Assembly (NCBI GenBank): GCA_963277665.1
Contig: OY728119.1
Coordinates: 312,686,206 to 312,750,205 of the forward strand
DNA: 64,000 bases
Reading direction: 5' to 3'
From: Viscum album
Lineage: Eukaryota; Streptophyta; Magnoliopsida; Santalales; Viscaceae
The notes below the pieces were generated by a model that did not search any database, was not told where the DNA came from, and saw nothing but the letters and a program-made list of their open reading frames with translations. Every line of letters starts with the position of its first letter. Within the stretch, counting starts at the first letter, position 1. A program made the translations under genes and the position numbers. Below, in pieces: positions 49,465 to 60,932 of the stretch.

Positions 49465-50568
49465 GTGGAGGATGCGTGACCTTCTTGTAAATAAAAAAGG
49501 TATAAAATATTGAGTGGTCTCCCTTGCGTCATTCACCTAAAAAATGTCAAAAAATTATAAAATAGGGAGGTTATTATGGAAATATTTCTATTATATGGGG
49601 TTTTTACATGCTTCTAGGTTATTTTTTCTCTTATGTTAAAGTTAACCACTATGTAAACTCATTTTTACCTTAATCACTATAAGTAATTTTAATTACATTA
49701 AGTAAATTTTTTTCAAAAATAAATTGAACTTAATATATATTATAAATTATAATTATTAAAAATATTGAATCCATTGTTCCAAATTATAAACACTTATGTG
49801 GAAGAAATTAATTTAAAATCAATCCTACTGACAGGATGAGAAGGCATTTTTTTAAAGTGAAATAGTTCAAAAGTACAATGTTTTTAGATCAAATTTCAAT
49901 ATGAAATTTGTAAAATGAACTAAATTAGATTAATTGATATATAATTGATCAAAATATACTTTAAAACTGAATTAAAATATAATTTAACCATATAAATAAA
50001 TTAGAAGAAAATATTGTTTTCAATTAAAATTCACTATTTTTCATTATTCATCTAAAAATGAAATTTTTATTAGAAAAAAAACATTTAACCCTAAGATAAT
50101 TTTGAAATTATGAATAAAAATAAATAAATTTATTTTATTATATTAAATTTATAAAAGGTATAAAATTAATTTTATTATTTTTCATAGAGGGACATAAAAA
50201 TTAGTCCTTTTGAGTACATTGTATTTTTTAAAACATATAGACTTGACCAAAATTATATATTTCATTGTCGCTATGTTATATTTATTTGAAAAAATTATAA
50301 ATACAATTTTAAAATTAGTTACCAGTACTCATATTACAATGTTTAAGGGATATGTTATAATAGTCTAGTTTGAATAATTATAATTATAAAATGTCGTTTT
50401 GTAGAAACTCAGGGTAGTGTGTAAGGAAAGGTAAGATGGTGTTGCATGTAGAGTAAGCTTATCAGGTTGTAGAATATAATTTTTTAAACATGAGGTATTA
50501 TAAAATGAAATAAATAAAAGAAATTTAATTTACTAAAAAATATGATCATAAAAACTCGAGGTGTTACA

Positions 50569-51930
50569 TTCATGTTGTGATGTCCATTGTTCGCGCCACA
50601 ACTACGCAGAGTCATATGCGATAGCTTTTAGAGGAATTATGAAAGACGATTATGATGTATGTTAATAGCACCCTCAAAAATTGGTCATGAAATATTATTA
50701 ATGGTAAAGGGATATGTTTAAATAGTGTATAGAGATGATGTTGTGTGGCTTTGAAGATTAAAATTTTTCAAGGAGAGATAAGTTGGTTTTGAAACTAACA
50801 TGAAGACTTCACACTATACTGATGCATAAGAAATAAATACAGTATATGAAAGAAATAATTTTCATGATCTGATAGTTTTCATATTTTAATGAGTTACATA
50901 TCTCTAGGGAGATGTGGTTTAAGCCTCACTTCCTATCTATCTAATATTTTTCTGTTACATTTTGAAAATTTTGAGGCATCACTACCTTTAGATTATATAT
51001 CATATCTATATGAAGTCGGAATACAAGTTGAAGTTATAAATATTAAAAAATATATATATTGATATTATGGATATATAGTAATATATGAAGGGTGTATTTT
51101 TTTAATAAATAGAGGAGTCTAACTACTACTTTGGGGACAACATTTGCTGTAGAATCAAGTAGTGGGGTCTGTATCTTTGACCAGAGTTACTAATTCTTGG
51201 GAATGTCTTTATATGTAATTTTATTTTATCTATATCATTGATATAATTAGAGGATTATTTTTTGTCATGGATTTATAATGGATATAAATTGAGGTTATTT
51301 AACTACTTTAATTATTAATGATAATTCATGTCTGGTTTGTTCATTCATTATGATTTTATAGACCACTCCTTTATTTCATTGTGCATGAGAATTGTATTTG
51401 GTTTTAGGGAGTTATTTTATAATGCATTAACTAGTGGGTAGTTTTATCCATGAAAATTGGGTGAATTTCTTGTTGTGTTGAAATATGGTTTTTGGTTACC
51501 CAATATCTATGTAAAAAAGTACTATACCGTAATAAAATGTGAGCTTAGTGATTGGAAGGCGATTTTCTAGACCAATGGAGTTTCTTAGACCCAATTCCAA
51601 CAGTATAAAAAGTATTATTTAATTATTTAATTCCTCATTAATTTATAAACCTATACTTAAAATTACATGGTACCTCCAAAATCCATAGTACTCGCAAAAT
51701 GGAATTAGCTTCCTTTATCTTAGTTTTTTTATATTTTCTTTTTAATTTAGAGTCTCCCATACTATGTTTCCTTATCTCCATTGGTTCTAACATAGTAATT
51801 ACATATCCATTACTACAACTTATAATTTTTAGTTATTTTTTCCATGTTTTAAAATTTCTAAACAAGTTAACCTGTAGAAATTAATTTCACACTATCTGGT
51901 TTAAACTAGGTACTTTAATACCATAAAGAC
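50569..51930 (+). repeat. Second copy of the Athila/Tat-type LTR
   Basis: It aligns in direct orientation with 21,878-23,140; landmarks are given there. The copy begins directly at the edge of the Tekay element with TTCATGTTGTGATGTCC and a CpG-retaining stretch (GTTCGCGCCACAACTACGC). At its right end TTTCACACTATCTGG then ACTAGGTA may echo the decayed tRNA-Asp leader of the other copy, but with a ~26-bp gap, so it is uncertain whether this is a 3' LTR or another 5' end. Confidence 0.55.
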
Positions 51931-53699
51931 ATTAAAGAAAAATCATTTTATCTCACTTTCTTAATATGGGGCATTCCAGAGGTAAATATGTTCTTATTTA
52001 ATTTTAAAGGGGGTGTTATGCCAAAATTTATTCCCATTTATACTAACTTTAATATTACATTCAATCCAGTTTGGTATTTAATTTTATTTCTAACAATGTT
52101 CTGATCAAATTGACACATATGTGTTTTTACACATGCATAAAAATAATGTTTCCAAAATTATCTAATATGGTAAATCAAATAAGATAGATTATTTATTGAA
52201 TTTATTTTTTTAATAATATAATGTTTTATTATTTGAAAATTCAGTATCAATGTTTTTCAAAATTTTTTAATGTTCTTTAGTTGAAAAAGGTTGTGTTGTT
52301 AAAATAAATCCCTTTTAAACTATTTAATACCATATTAAATCTTCATTAAGGATAACCCATTAACAAAAATATTATATGAAAAATTTACAAATTCTTTTGA
52401 CTAATTTTTAATTGTTGATATGAAGTCTCTTTTTTTAAATTGGACTAAATTTACATCCCTTAACACTATTTCGAAAAAAATTCCATATGAATAAATGTTT
52501 TTTATAACAAGTATTACCATGGCCCTTAATTGAAAATAATATTTCTTTAATGCATAAAAAACTAAAACATATGTATCCCTTAGAAATTTCAAATCATCAT
52601 TTAATAGTCATAAATAAACATCAATATCAATTCTAGGATGTTTTGGTCTAGATATTCTCAAGATCATCATAACATATTTCTTCTTCACACATATCTATTT
52701 TGAAAATTTATACACTACCAATATAATAGGCCATAAAATTCATTCTCTTATGTGGTTCTGTGATAGATTCATTCCATCTATGCATGGTCCCTTTACAATA
52801 GTTCTAATTTCATTTAAAAAGTAGTAAATATTTGTTCCAATATCTTTCATTGTGGGGTATTAGCAAGGTTACATAAGTTTATATAAAATATTCTCTCATT
52901 TATATTCTGTCCTGAAATCTTTGAATAGTTTTAATTTTCAAATAAATTCTTGAAATGAAAAATTATTGGAATATAATACATTTTCATAGCCTAAGGTTTG
53001 GTTTCTATCCTTGAGAATGAATCATAGTCTGATTTTTGATTCATTTTATATCATGATGGCGCACATTTATGAAATTATAATAAATGATCATATTTTTTTA
53101 AATGCATCACACAATAATTAGGGAAATAAAGTATTTTTTCAAACCACAATCCCATTAGACATAATAAAATTTTCATCATATTGGAATTATTGAATTATAA
53201 TTCCTTTTAGAAGTAACTGTTTAAAAATTTCAATAAATCACATAAAACCGTTTCACTCTAAATATTTACTAATATTAAATAATCCAATATTAGGATTTAT
53301 AATAACATTATAAATTTTAAATAACCTAGGAATATTTTTTTTATCATCTCTGTAAAATTGTACAAGAATTTTTATTTTTTAAATGGTTTCAATTATAATA
53401 TCATGAATTAATTCATCATGATGATCCTCTGTATTATTCTAAACATCTTCACATATATTACATCTTTAATTATTTATTATTTCATCGTGGATGACATAAA
53501 ATTTATAACTATGATTAAAACAATGGAAAATCATATGGTTTAAAATTTTTATGGTTTTTAATTATATCATATTCAAACACTTCATGTATGGAAAGAAAAA
53601 TAGGTCTATGTTTTCAAGACTACATTTATAAAATTCAAATAAACATTCAACAATTATCTCATATTATTCACTAGATCTTCATCCATTTATCCAATTGTG
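51931..53699. other. Unassigned A+T-rich DNA
   Basis: No recognisable domain on either strand. The minus strand at 52,400-53,060 has fairly long stop-poor runs of mixed composition, including an open 63-codon frame at 52,592-52,401, which may be a decayed element protein. I could not place it in a family. Confidence 0.3.
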
Positions 53700-54430
53700 A
53701 TTGATTTATAACTTAAAAACACAATAAAATATATGAATACATTAAAACATCTAAAAATTTATAAATATTTATATAAACTGATAAATTTACAACACATAAA
53801 CACATAAACATAAATATATAAACATATATAAATTTAATACATAGATATTGAAATTAGACATACAGATTCTGAAATAAAAATATATAAACATATAATTTTA
53901 TTAAAACATAACATAGAGAAACAAATAATATATACAAAAAGGGAAATCCCATAGAGAATATGAATAACATATACAAAAGATTAATGAAAAACTTATAAAA
54001 ATTTATACATACATATAATCAAACCAAAAATCATCTAATAAGTTTTTTATAATCACTTATATAAACAAAAAATCAGTAAATCAATGAATCAACCACTTAA
54101 ATAATCTTAAAATGATTATAATAAACATTTATAAACATTTACATAAGAATATTATAATTTAACTTATAAAAATTTATGAACATTGTAAATTTATAAAAAT
54201 TTATATAATGGTTTAATAATTTGTTCACATATAAAAATGAATACATTATAAACATATAAAAATTTAATCATAATAAAATATTATAAAAGATATGCATTAA
54301 TATAATAAAAAAATGAATACAACATTTATATAAATAATAAATAAATGAATACAAATTAAAAGGCACAAACTTGCAATAAATCTTCAAAACAAGGAAATTA
54401 ACATTTGAACTCACAAAAAATGTATATTAA
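53700..54430. repeat. Extreme A+T tract with short ATAAACAT-type repeats
   Basis: The plus strand is dominated by words such as CATAAACATA, ACATATAAAAATTTA and ATTTATAAACATTTA, with almost no G. It is simple-sequence-like rather than a clean tandem array, and strongly A-rich on the plus strand. Confidence 0.6.
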
Positions 54431-54778
54431 AGTAGTATATCTGAGATAAATGGAGGGAAATAATATTATGTAAATGTGATATTGAACACAATTAAGGGGT
54501 AATGTGGTTCAAAAAGGAGACCATTGACTGATGTTTCTAGAACTATAATAAGATATTTGGAATACAACTAAGGTCAATTGAATATGTCAAACATTTATTA
54601 AATGATTAAAACATGTTTGAAAGGATATATGGATGAAATTATACACAAGGAATAGTAATTAAGATAAGAAAATAAAGGGTATGGGATTTGAAAATCGATA
54701 AATATAGGATTTAAAAAAATAAAGCATCAAAAAATGAGAAGAAAATAAAGGTGAAAATGTTTTATTTTTTTAATGATT

Positions 54779-54931
54779 CAATGTTGGTTATAGAATGACC
54801 AATGTTAAAAGTGATATTTAACTTCAATTATCTTATAAACAATGATAAAATCCCATCAGTCAAGGTTTTCATGTCGATTACTAAAAACCAATGTTAAATC
54901 CCCTATATGAAATCTACCTTTTCTACTAGTG
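54779..54931. mobile_element. CACTA-type DNA transposon terminus (right end)
   Basis: TTTTCTACTAGTG at 54,919-54,931 is the reverse complement of CACTAGTAGAAAA, a typical CACTA (En/Spm) terminal inverted repeat. The preceding 140 bp carries several copies of an AACCAATGTTAAA-like word in both orientations (about 54,779, 54,799, 54,816 and 54,887), as expected for transposase-binding subterminal repeats. No matching left end with a TCC duplication was found, so the element is truncated or its left end is too diverged. No transposase gene was recognised. Confidence 0.6.
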
Positions 54932-55664
54932 TCCTAACGTGAAACTGATTAATTGTTAACATAAATCAACATGGGAATCTATATGTATCATAGGTTCTCT
55001 GTCTTTTATTTAATGGATTAATCCAATTGTGGATTAAACTAACCCATTTTGGAAATCTATAATTAACATCTATCTAGGGATGTGAGAGTATTTTTGGAGT
55101 TAGGATTTTGCCTATGAGAATGGATTCCTACATATCCCTATAAATGGTGTCAAAACCCATATAGATTAGTTCTAATTAATAGGACCTGACTTAACTTACA
55201 TTACCAAGTGATAAGTATCATTGTGGTTCCTTTTAAGGTTTTGTATCCGTGGCCAAAGAAGTATCTTTTTTATTAATCTATCTAGGATTAATGGTGAAAC
55301 TTATAAGGTCCTGAAACCAAGAAAATTACATCTTTTAGTTTGAGGTCATATGAATAATACCTATTTTGTGTAGTATGAATTCATGTAGAATGGTCTACTA
55401 TTAGTAAGGGATATAACGATGGCTAATGTTGGAATTATAGATGATTAACTCATTTCTAGTTCATTTGACATGTTAGTAACTAAACATGATATAATTGGGT
55501 TTAATATTACAATTTAGAGGTATACAAAGGTATTTATAGCTCATTAATTGGGTTTTATGTTGAGAACCCCAAAGAGGTTGAATATTAATCAAGATTAGGG
55601 GACTAAGATGATGGAAACTTATTTCGGTGGCTAATGAGATTTGGGCACACCCCCTTTAAAAGTA
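54932..55664. other. Moderately G+C-richer DNA, no gene recognised
   Basis: Composition is less A+T-biased than the element DNA to the left. No long open frame, intron-exon pattern or element motif was recognised. It is continuous with 56,051 onward, since the SINE is inserted into it. Confidence 0.3.
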
Positions 55665-55678
55665 AATTGGGTGTGAGG
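55665..55678. repeat. SINE target-site duplication (left)
   Basis: AATTGGGTGTGAGG matches AATTGGGTGTGGGG at 56,037-56,050 in 13 of 14 bases. Confidence 0.75.
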
Positions 55679-56036
55679 ATGTAGTTGGGGTTTGGATTAG
55701 TGGTAAGAACCCCATAATCCTACATGTAATATGGGGGTTCAAACCCCTTTGGGAGAAGCTTACTAAAACAACATTGTAGTAGTGGTGATACTGTTCATCG
55801 GCAGGCACTGTAGCGGTGGTAGGACACTGTAGCAGTGGTGGGTATTGTAGCAGTCAGATTACTATTCACAGAATGGGCCTTGGGCCAAAAATATGGGCCT
55901 ATGGGCTATGTAATGGGCTAGATACCCACTGGGACTTCAGGTTATGTAATGGGTCTCCCTCAACCCAGTTAAAAAGAGTTATTTGCTTTTCTTTAATAAA
56001 AAAAAGATGCTTCAGCCCCAACCATTAAAAAAAGAG
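55679..56036 (+). mobile_element. tRNA-derived SINE, about 358 bp
   Basis: The body begins ATGTAGTTGGGG at the end of the left duplication. An RNA polymerase III A box (TGGATTAGTGG, 55,693-55,703) lies 14 bp in. A B box (GGTTCAAACCC, 55,736-55,746) follows 43 bp after the A box start; its CpG has become CpA. The body then holds CACTGTAGCRGTGGT-type repeats and a GGGCC-rich segment. It ends in an A-rich tail (ATTAAAAAAAGAG, 56,024-56,036) directly against the right duplication. All hallmarks of a SINE are in the right order. It encodes no protein and would use a LINE reverse transcriptase. I do not recognise the family. Confidence 0.75.
55769..55864. repeat. CACTGTAGCAGTGG-type repeats inside the SINE
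   Basis: Variants of the word ACACTGTAGCAGTGGTGG recur near 55,771, 55,806, 55,826 and 55,845 with short, irregular spacing (35, 20 and 19 bp). Confidence 0.65.
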
Positions 56037-56050
56037 AATTGGGTGTGGGG
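56037..56050. repeat. SINE target-site duplication (right)
   Basis: AATTGGGTGTGGGG, immediately after the A-rich tail; partner at 55,665-55,678. Confidence 0.75.
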
Positions 56051-58683
56051 TTGTTACTCTCTGATTTCATAGGAGAACCCCTAAAATGGATTCCTTTACC
56101 TGGGTATTGGGGATGTAGGTGTCAATTGGTCAGTTATCATGATCATAATCATTTAAATAACCAATTACCCTTGATTTTCATTGTTTCCACATTAATTTGG
56201 ATTTTAAAATCACATAAATGGGAACCTTCCAAAGGATGATCATTTTATTTGTGTATTCATATGTTTTTGGGTGTTATCCTCTAAAAAATGGGAAGATGAG
56301 GGATACTTATACATGAAATGGGATCTTGGATTGCAAATTACTATTTTAAACACTAGTATTACCCCATTCCATTGTGTAGATTTCATAGTGAAGGCATGAG
56401 GTGGACTGGGTGCTTGATGTTGAATTACTTTATAGCGACCAAAATGGACCATCACTAAACAGAGAACCGGTGGATAGGGAAAGAGGTAGTGGACATGGTG
56501 CATGACATGGAGACCGTGGATAGAGCATGAGTTAGTTGAACCATTTTACTCGTTTTCCCTTTAAAAATATTATAATTATTTATCAATTTTTTAGTGTAAT
56601 TCCTTCAACCAAATCTAAGTAAAAACAATTACCCCCTTATAATGGGATCCAATTGGCATGAAAATGATCTATTTCTGAGCTAAATCCAACATGGGAAGAG
56701 ACTAGGTTAGTATTAGGTTCTCAAGTCAAGGAGGCGTCCACACACTGAGGTGTAGGTGCAGTGCACAATCTAATCATTATGAAGACTCTCACTTTGTTCA
56801 TTTAATGGGATATAACATGGTATACTGAGTGTGTGAGATAATAAAAAATATGTAAAGGGGACCACATTATTCAAAGTTACCTAATCAACTTCGGTGGCTC
56901 TGACAAAATTTATCTCTCTTTTAACCCAAGTCATTTTCTCTATTCATGGTAAGTATTTTTCACCTTTTTATTTGTTTTGGGCACTGGTGGTAGAGTGTTA
57001 TAGCAAGGAACTAGTGACATGGAATGAGGATCTAGTCATAGAATGCTTTTGAGAGGGAGTTGAGTATGACTAGATAGGAGTGATCACCTAATCTAGCATG
57101 TATGTGTATGATTAGATGGGATTTCTGACATTAGTTCCCGAACCTAAGGATAACGAGTGGGGGGAAATGAGTTAACTAGAATTTTTTACATGGTGAATTT
57201 TTTTTCCTGCTCTCCTTCATGCCTTATCTCAAGCTTTTTCACTAACATTAATTAAGATACTTCATTTTATTTTTTATGAGTCTAATAAACATTTGTGAAA
57301 TTATTTATAGAAAATAATTATCTCCATGGGCACTATTTCTGAAATTGAAGTTGTTTCCCACATTAATTAACTATTTTATGATGTTGATCAAATATAGGCT
57401 CGACAACGCATACTGAATTTGGCAGATCTAGCATAGATTCTACTAGGATATTGTCCAAAGTATCTGAAATAAATAATTGTGTGGGTATTTTAATGGGATA
57501 TTGGGAAGGACTAAAATTATTCATTCACTATAGTTTATTGCACTCCCTCTTGAAAAAAAAAGAAAATAATAAAAAACAATTGGTTTGGTATTATAGGGCC
57601 ATAAATCACCATTTACATGACAAGTCATTTTTACCAATTGGGGTTGGGTTATGGATGGGGGACTGATCAAATCTATTCTTTTGAAAAAAATACATTTGGG
57701 TGTTTAATTCTTTTATTCACTTTTTCATGACCTTGTATTATGTTTTGGGAAAAGTGGAGGTATCATTTTATTTGTGAATCTTTCATTTAGTTTTTTTGGC
57801 TATCATGAAAAAAGACTTTGAGATAAAATATTTTTTAAGATTTACTTTTTTTACTTGATTTACGCACCTACCTTGAAGTCTTAGAGTTATTTGATCCTAA
57901 TAGTGAAGCCCTCCTAATTATTTGAAAATTTTTCTCTATGGGGTGGAGAAGTAGATGTACTCCAAGATTATGTTAAGAAACATGACTTGATATATGAGTG
58001 TAAGTCCACTTAATTTTCTAACTTGATTGATGAGAGAAAACATTTTGAATTGAGATAAATTTATAGTGGAATGAACATTATTATTAAATAGAAAAATTTG
58101 ATTGATGGACATGTTTAATTCATTAGAGAAAAATTAAAATGCATGATTAACATATTACATTTAAAAGGGTGGTTTTGATGAAATTTTATAATGTTATGCT
58201 TGAATATTTAATTAGCCATTTAATAACTTGATTCTATCAAAATTGATATTCAATATTGGTATAATGATCATCTTTTGTGTTATATGTTTATTTCATTCTT
58301 GAGGAGAATCACAAGTTCATGTATGGGGGGAGTCGATAGCTACATTTCTTGCATTCAAATTTTAAATATAAAATATGATGATTTTGTAGTTAAAATAATT
58401 AATCATTCTCTAATATATTAATTGTCTTATTTTTTTATAAGGATTCATGTGAATTGAATTCAAATATAAAAATAAATAAAAGGACATGGAATTCATGAAT
58501 CAAGGATGTTCCATGATGTAAGAGAAGTCAAGTCATTAGTTCATGATTAATAATCAATGAATCATGAAAAAAGTGCAGAATATGATGAAAATACATTGTT
58601 CACATTTTAATTATTTTATAGATAAAATATAGAAGAATGAATGAAGGAAAAAGAGTCTTTGGTCTAAAAAATGAAAAATAATG
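56051..58683. other. Unassigned DNA, partly G+C-richer
   Basis: Up to about 57,700 it is less A+T-biased than most of the window. One plus-strand frame near 57,400 reads ARQRILNLADLA before a stop, which has a protein-like look but no family I can name. No exon-intron structure is supported. The part after 57,700 becomes A+T-rich again. Confidence 0.3.
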
Positions 58684-59105
58684 GTGTGACAACCCTTATC
58701 ATTCCATGAAACCCGATGACTGGATTTCCTAGTTTGGATTTTATAAAAAGTTATGATTGTTTCACACACTTAATGTCCCCATAAAAATAAAAAATGACCT
58801 AAAACCATTAAATTAATAAATTTAAAGAATTTAAATTTCACTAGGATTCATTTATGCCTATATATATCAGGAAATTATTCTACTATAAAGGCATCGAATA
58901 ATGAATCCTAGCCTTGATTTTGAAGTGATATACTACTCTGAAGTATTTGGAAAGAATACTCCATCATTTCTTTAGGATTTATTTTATTATATCTTCCCCT
59001 ACCACCCTCTAATTACAAACATGATGATGTAACTCCAAAATATTGTTGGGTTATGTAAATTAAGGGGGTGTATATATGTGAATTTATTTTCTATTTTATT
59101 ATTCA
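58684..59105 (+). repeat. LTR fragment, family B, plus orientation
   Basis: It starts TGTGACAACCC, a typical plant Ty3/gypsy LTR start. Downstream blocks match the reverse complement of 60,500-60,925: CCATGAAACCCGATGACTGG, TTTATGCCTATATATATCAG (TATA region, about 58,852) and ATACTCCATCATTTCTTTAG (about 58,956). It is the promoter-containing half of an LTR. Confidence 0.65.
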
Positions 59106-59719
59106 CGTCCCTAAGGAATCATTAATTCCAACTGGAATACTGAATTCAGAAATTTAAAAACTCAAAACTGAAATCAATAAATTTACAATAAAGTAGTATA
59201 TTATTTTCAAATCCTTGTTTTAACCCATTAATATAGGTTTAGATAATTAAAAATAATAAAATTATATTGACATAAATTTAAAATGATCGTAAGAAATGAA
59301 ATCTAACATATCGGGTATGATGTTTTTTGATATTGGTATAAGAAAATAAAAAACACACGATGTATTAAGATCTTTACTCATGAAATTAATAAAGTGGAAA
59401 TCCCATGATTCCTATAAATTATCCTTAGAGTCAAGTTTATGTTGTCCTCTTAGTTTGGGTGAATACTCTCTCTGGAACTAATAATCCCTTTTCTCAATTT
59501 TCAAGGTAATTTGGTTAATTAATAAAATAGGTAACCTAAAACAACATTAAAATATATAATTAATTCCACCAAATGTTCTTGGATAATACCTATCTCTATT
59601 AATAAATTTTAAATCATATATCCCTCACATCATAATACAATGGTCATGGATAATAAAAGTTAAGTAAGAGAATTGAAATAATTGAAAAAAATGAATGCCC
59701 TATTAAGAAAAAACTTAAA

Positions 59720-59967
59720 AAAAACTTTTTATTATGTACGATTCCACTCCAATTATTATAATTTGAATAGATAAAATAACCACTCATGAAGTCCATGAGA
59801 GAGTTGGGAAATAAATAAAATAAAATCTTTAAATAAATAGTTGAGTATTCCCATTGAATGACTATATAGTAGAGTAACACCTTTCCCTGGGATCTAGTAT
59901 CCATCACCAGAAAAGACACTTGAAATATGGTTACACTAAGGGAATTGTTTATTTTATATGGGGACAA
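59720..59967 (-). repeat. LTR fragment, family B, minus orientation (short copy)
   Basis: The minus strand reads CCCCATATAAAATAAAC, then GTGTTACTCTACTATATAGTC and GGGAATACTCAACTATTTATTT. This parallels TGCCTATAAATAC, GTGTTGCGCTGCTACAAAGTC and GGATACTCCATCATTTATTT in the 60.5-60.9 kb copy. The 107-codon open frame on this strand (59,967-59,644) is therefore LTR sequence and not a gene. Confidence 0.55.
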
Positions 59968-60499
59968 AAAATATTAATAATTTATAATTAATTAAAAGCA
60001 ATGTAACTAACTAATTAAATTTATTTATTGGTGGGTTCAAGGACGAACCTATGAGATTGTGAATGAGAATTTTAGTAAATTTAAAATTAATTTATAGATT
60101 TTGATTAGGAAGGAGAAAAAAGAAAAATATTTGTTTTAAATCAATTTGAGAAAACATGATAGGAATTATAAATTATATATTAAGGTGTCTAGTGAATTTA
60201 GAAATTAAATTGATTTTTCATGTTTCTTATTGAGGTCGAGATAAATACGATATTTGGTATTTTTATCCCCACCTTAACATAGAAATCCTCCTTTTCATGT
60301 AGTCAATTTATCTGGGTTATTAATTAATTACGTGTCTCGACACCATTTAAAAACACAATCATCTTAAGTTATACAATGGCCTTGAAGAACTCAAGATGTT
60401 TGGTTGAATCACTAAATTATACTTTCTTAATCGTGTTATCAATGGTCTTATAATAAAAGAAAAATAAATTTTGGAAGAATAAAAAATTGATTGATGAAA

Positions 60500-60925
60500 C
60501 CCAGATATGAATAATAAAGTAAAAAAGTAATTCACATGCAGACTTCCCCTTTATTTACATCATGTGAAATAAATTGGATGTTAACCCCTCATCGTAGTCA
60601 AGATACGGTGAGGGGGTAGAGGGAAAATAATAAATCCTAAATAAATGATGGAGTATCCTTGAGGATGACTTTGTAGCAGCGCAACACTTCGTAATAAGTT
60701 ATAAAGTCCATTATTTTTTTCATTTTCTAAAAACCCTAGTCTTGTATTTATAGGCATAAAGGTACCCTTGACATCTCAAATTCCATAAATACATTTTTTT
60801 AATGTGTATGGGTCAACCCCAAGGGTCCTGGGGTCATTAAGTGAATGACCCCATCATAATTCATCATAAAATCATAAGTGGAAAATCCCATCACCAGGTT
60901 TCATGGCATGAGATGGACTTTCATG
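60500..60925 (-). repeat. LTR fragment, family B, minus orientation (long copy)
   Basis: It forms an inverted repeat with 58,684-59,105. On the minus strand a TATA box (CTATAAATA, 60,753-60,745) is followed 5 bp later by CTAGGGTTT (60,739-60,731), the telo-box word. CCATGAAACCTGGTGATGGG marks its 5' part. Confidence 0.65.
60731..60753 (-). promoter_or_regulatory. LTR core promoter with telo-box-like word
   Basis: The minus strand reads CTATAAATACAAGACTAGGGTTT. TATA followed closely by AGGGTTT is common around transcription starts in plant LTRs. The plus-oriented copy keeps only the TATA-like part at about 58,858. Confidence 0.5.
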
Positions 60926-60932
60926 CCATGAA
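60900..60932. repeat. Perfect 12-bp inverted repeat with 9-bp loop
   Basis: TTCATGGCATGA (60,900-60,911), GATGGACTT, then TCATGCCATGAA (60,921-60,932). The arms are perfectly complementary. It lies at the outer edge of the family B LTR fragment. Confidence 0.7.

Larger units (their letters stand above)
26884..50568 (-). mobile_element. Tekay/Del-like chromovirus, split by a nested element
   Basis: This is a minus-strand Ty3/gypsy element. The 5' LTR is 46,424-50,568, the primer site 46,408-46,419, the gag-pol remnant 45,900-41,450, the polypurine tract about 41,436-41,424, and the 3' LTR 41,423-40,396 plus 29,990-26,884. The LTR starts TGTAACACC (minus strand) in both copies. A chromodomain relic after integrase and LTRs over 4 kb long fit the Tekay/Del chromovirus lineage. 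The flanking bases (CATTA before 26,884, TTCAT after 50,568) do not form a clear target duplication. Without the nested 10.4-kb insert the element would be about 13.3 kb. Confidence 0.85.
46424..50568 (-). repeat. 5' LTR of outer Tekay element (4.1 kb)
   Basis: On the minus strand it runs from TGTAACACC (50,568) to the primer site. It is the uninterrupted partner of 40,396-41,423 plus 26,884-29,990. It holds 31-bp repeats at 46,934-47,050 (anchors at 46,965, 46,996 and 47,027, exactly 31 bp apart), ~185-bp units at 48,690-49,130 and a TATA box at 49,457-49,464. Confidence 0.85.

Noticed and set aside
52464..52490. Possible left CACTA terminus (CACTATTTCGAAAAAAATTC).
   Set aside because: The match to the right end is weak, the preceding TAA does not match TCC after the right end, and the subterminal words are absent.
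55679..55760. A tRNA gene.
   Set aside because: A and B boxes are present but the acceptor and anticodon stems do not close, and the unit continues into a SINE body with tail and target duplications.
59644..59967. The 107-codon minus-strand open frame as a gene.
   Set aside because: Its sequence aligns with the promoter region of family B LTR fragments nearby, so it is LTR DNA that happens to be open.
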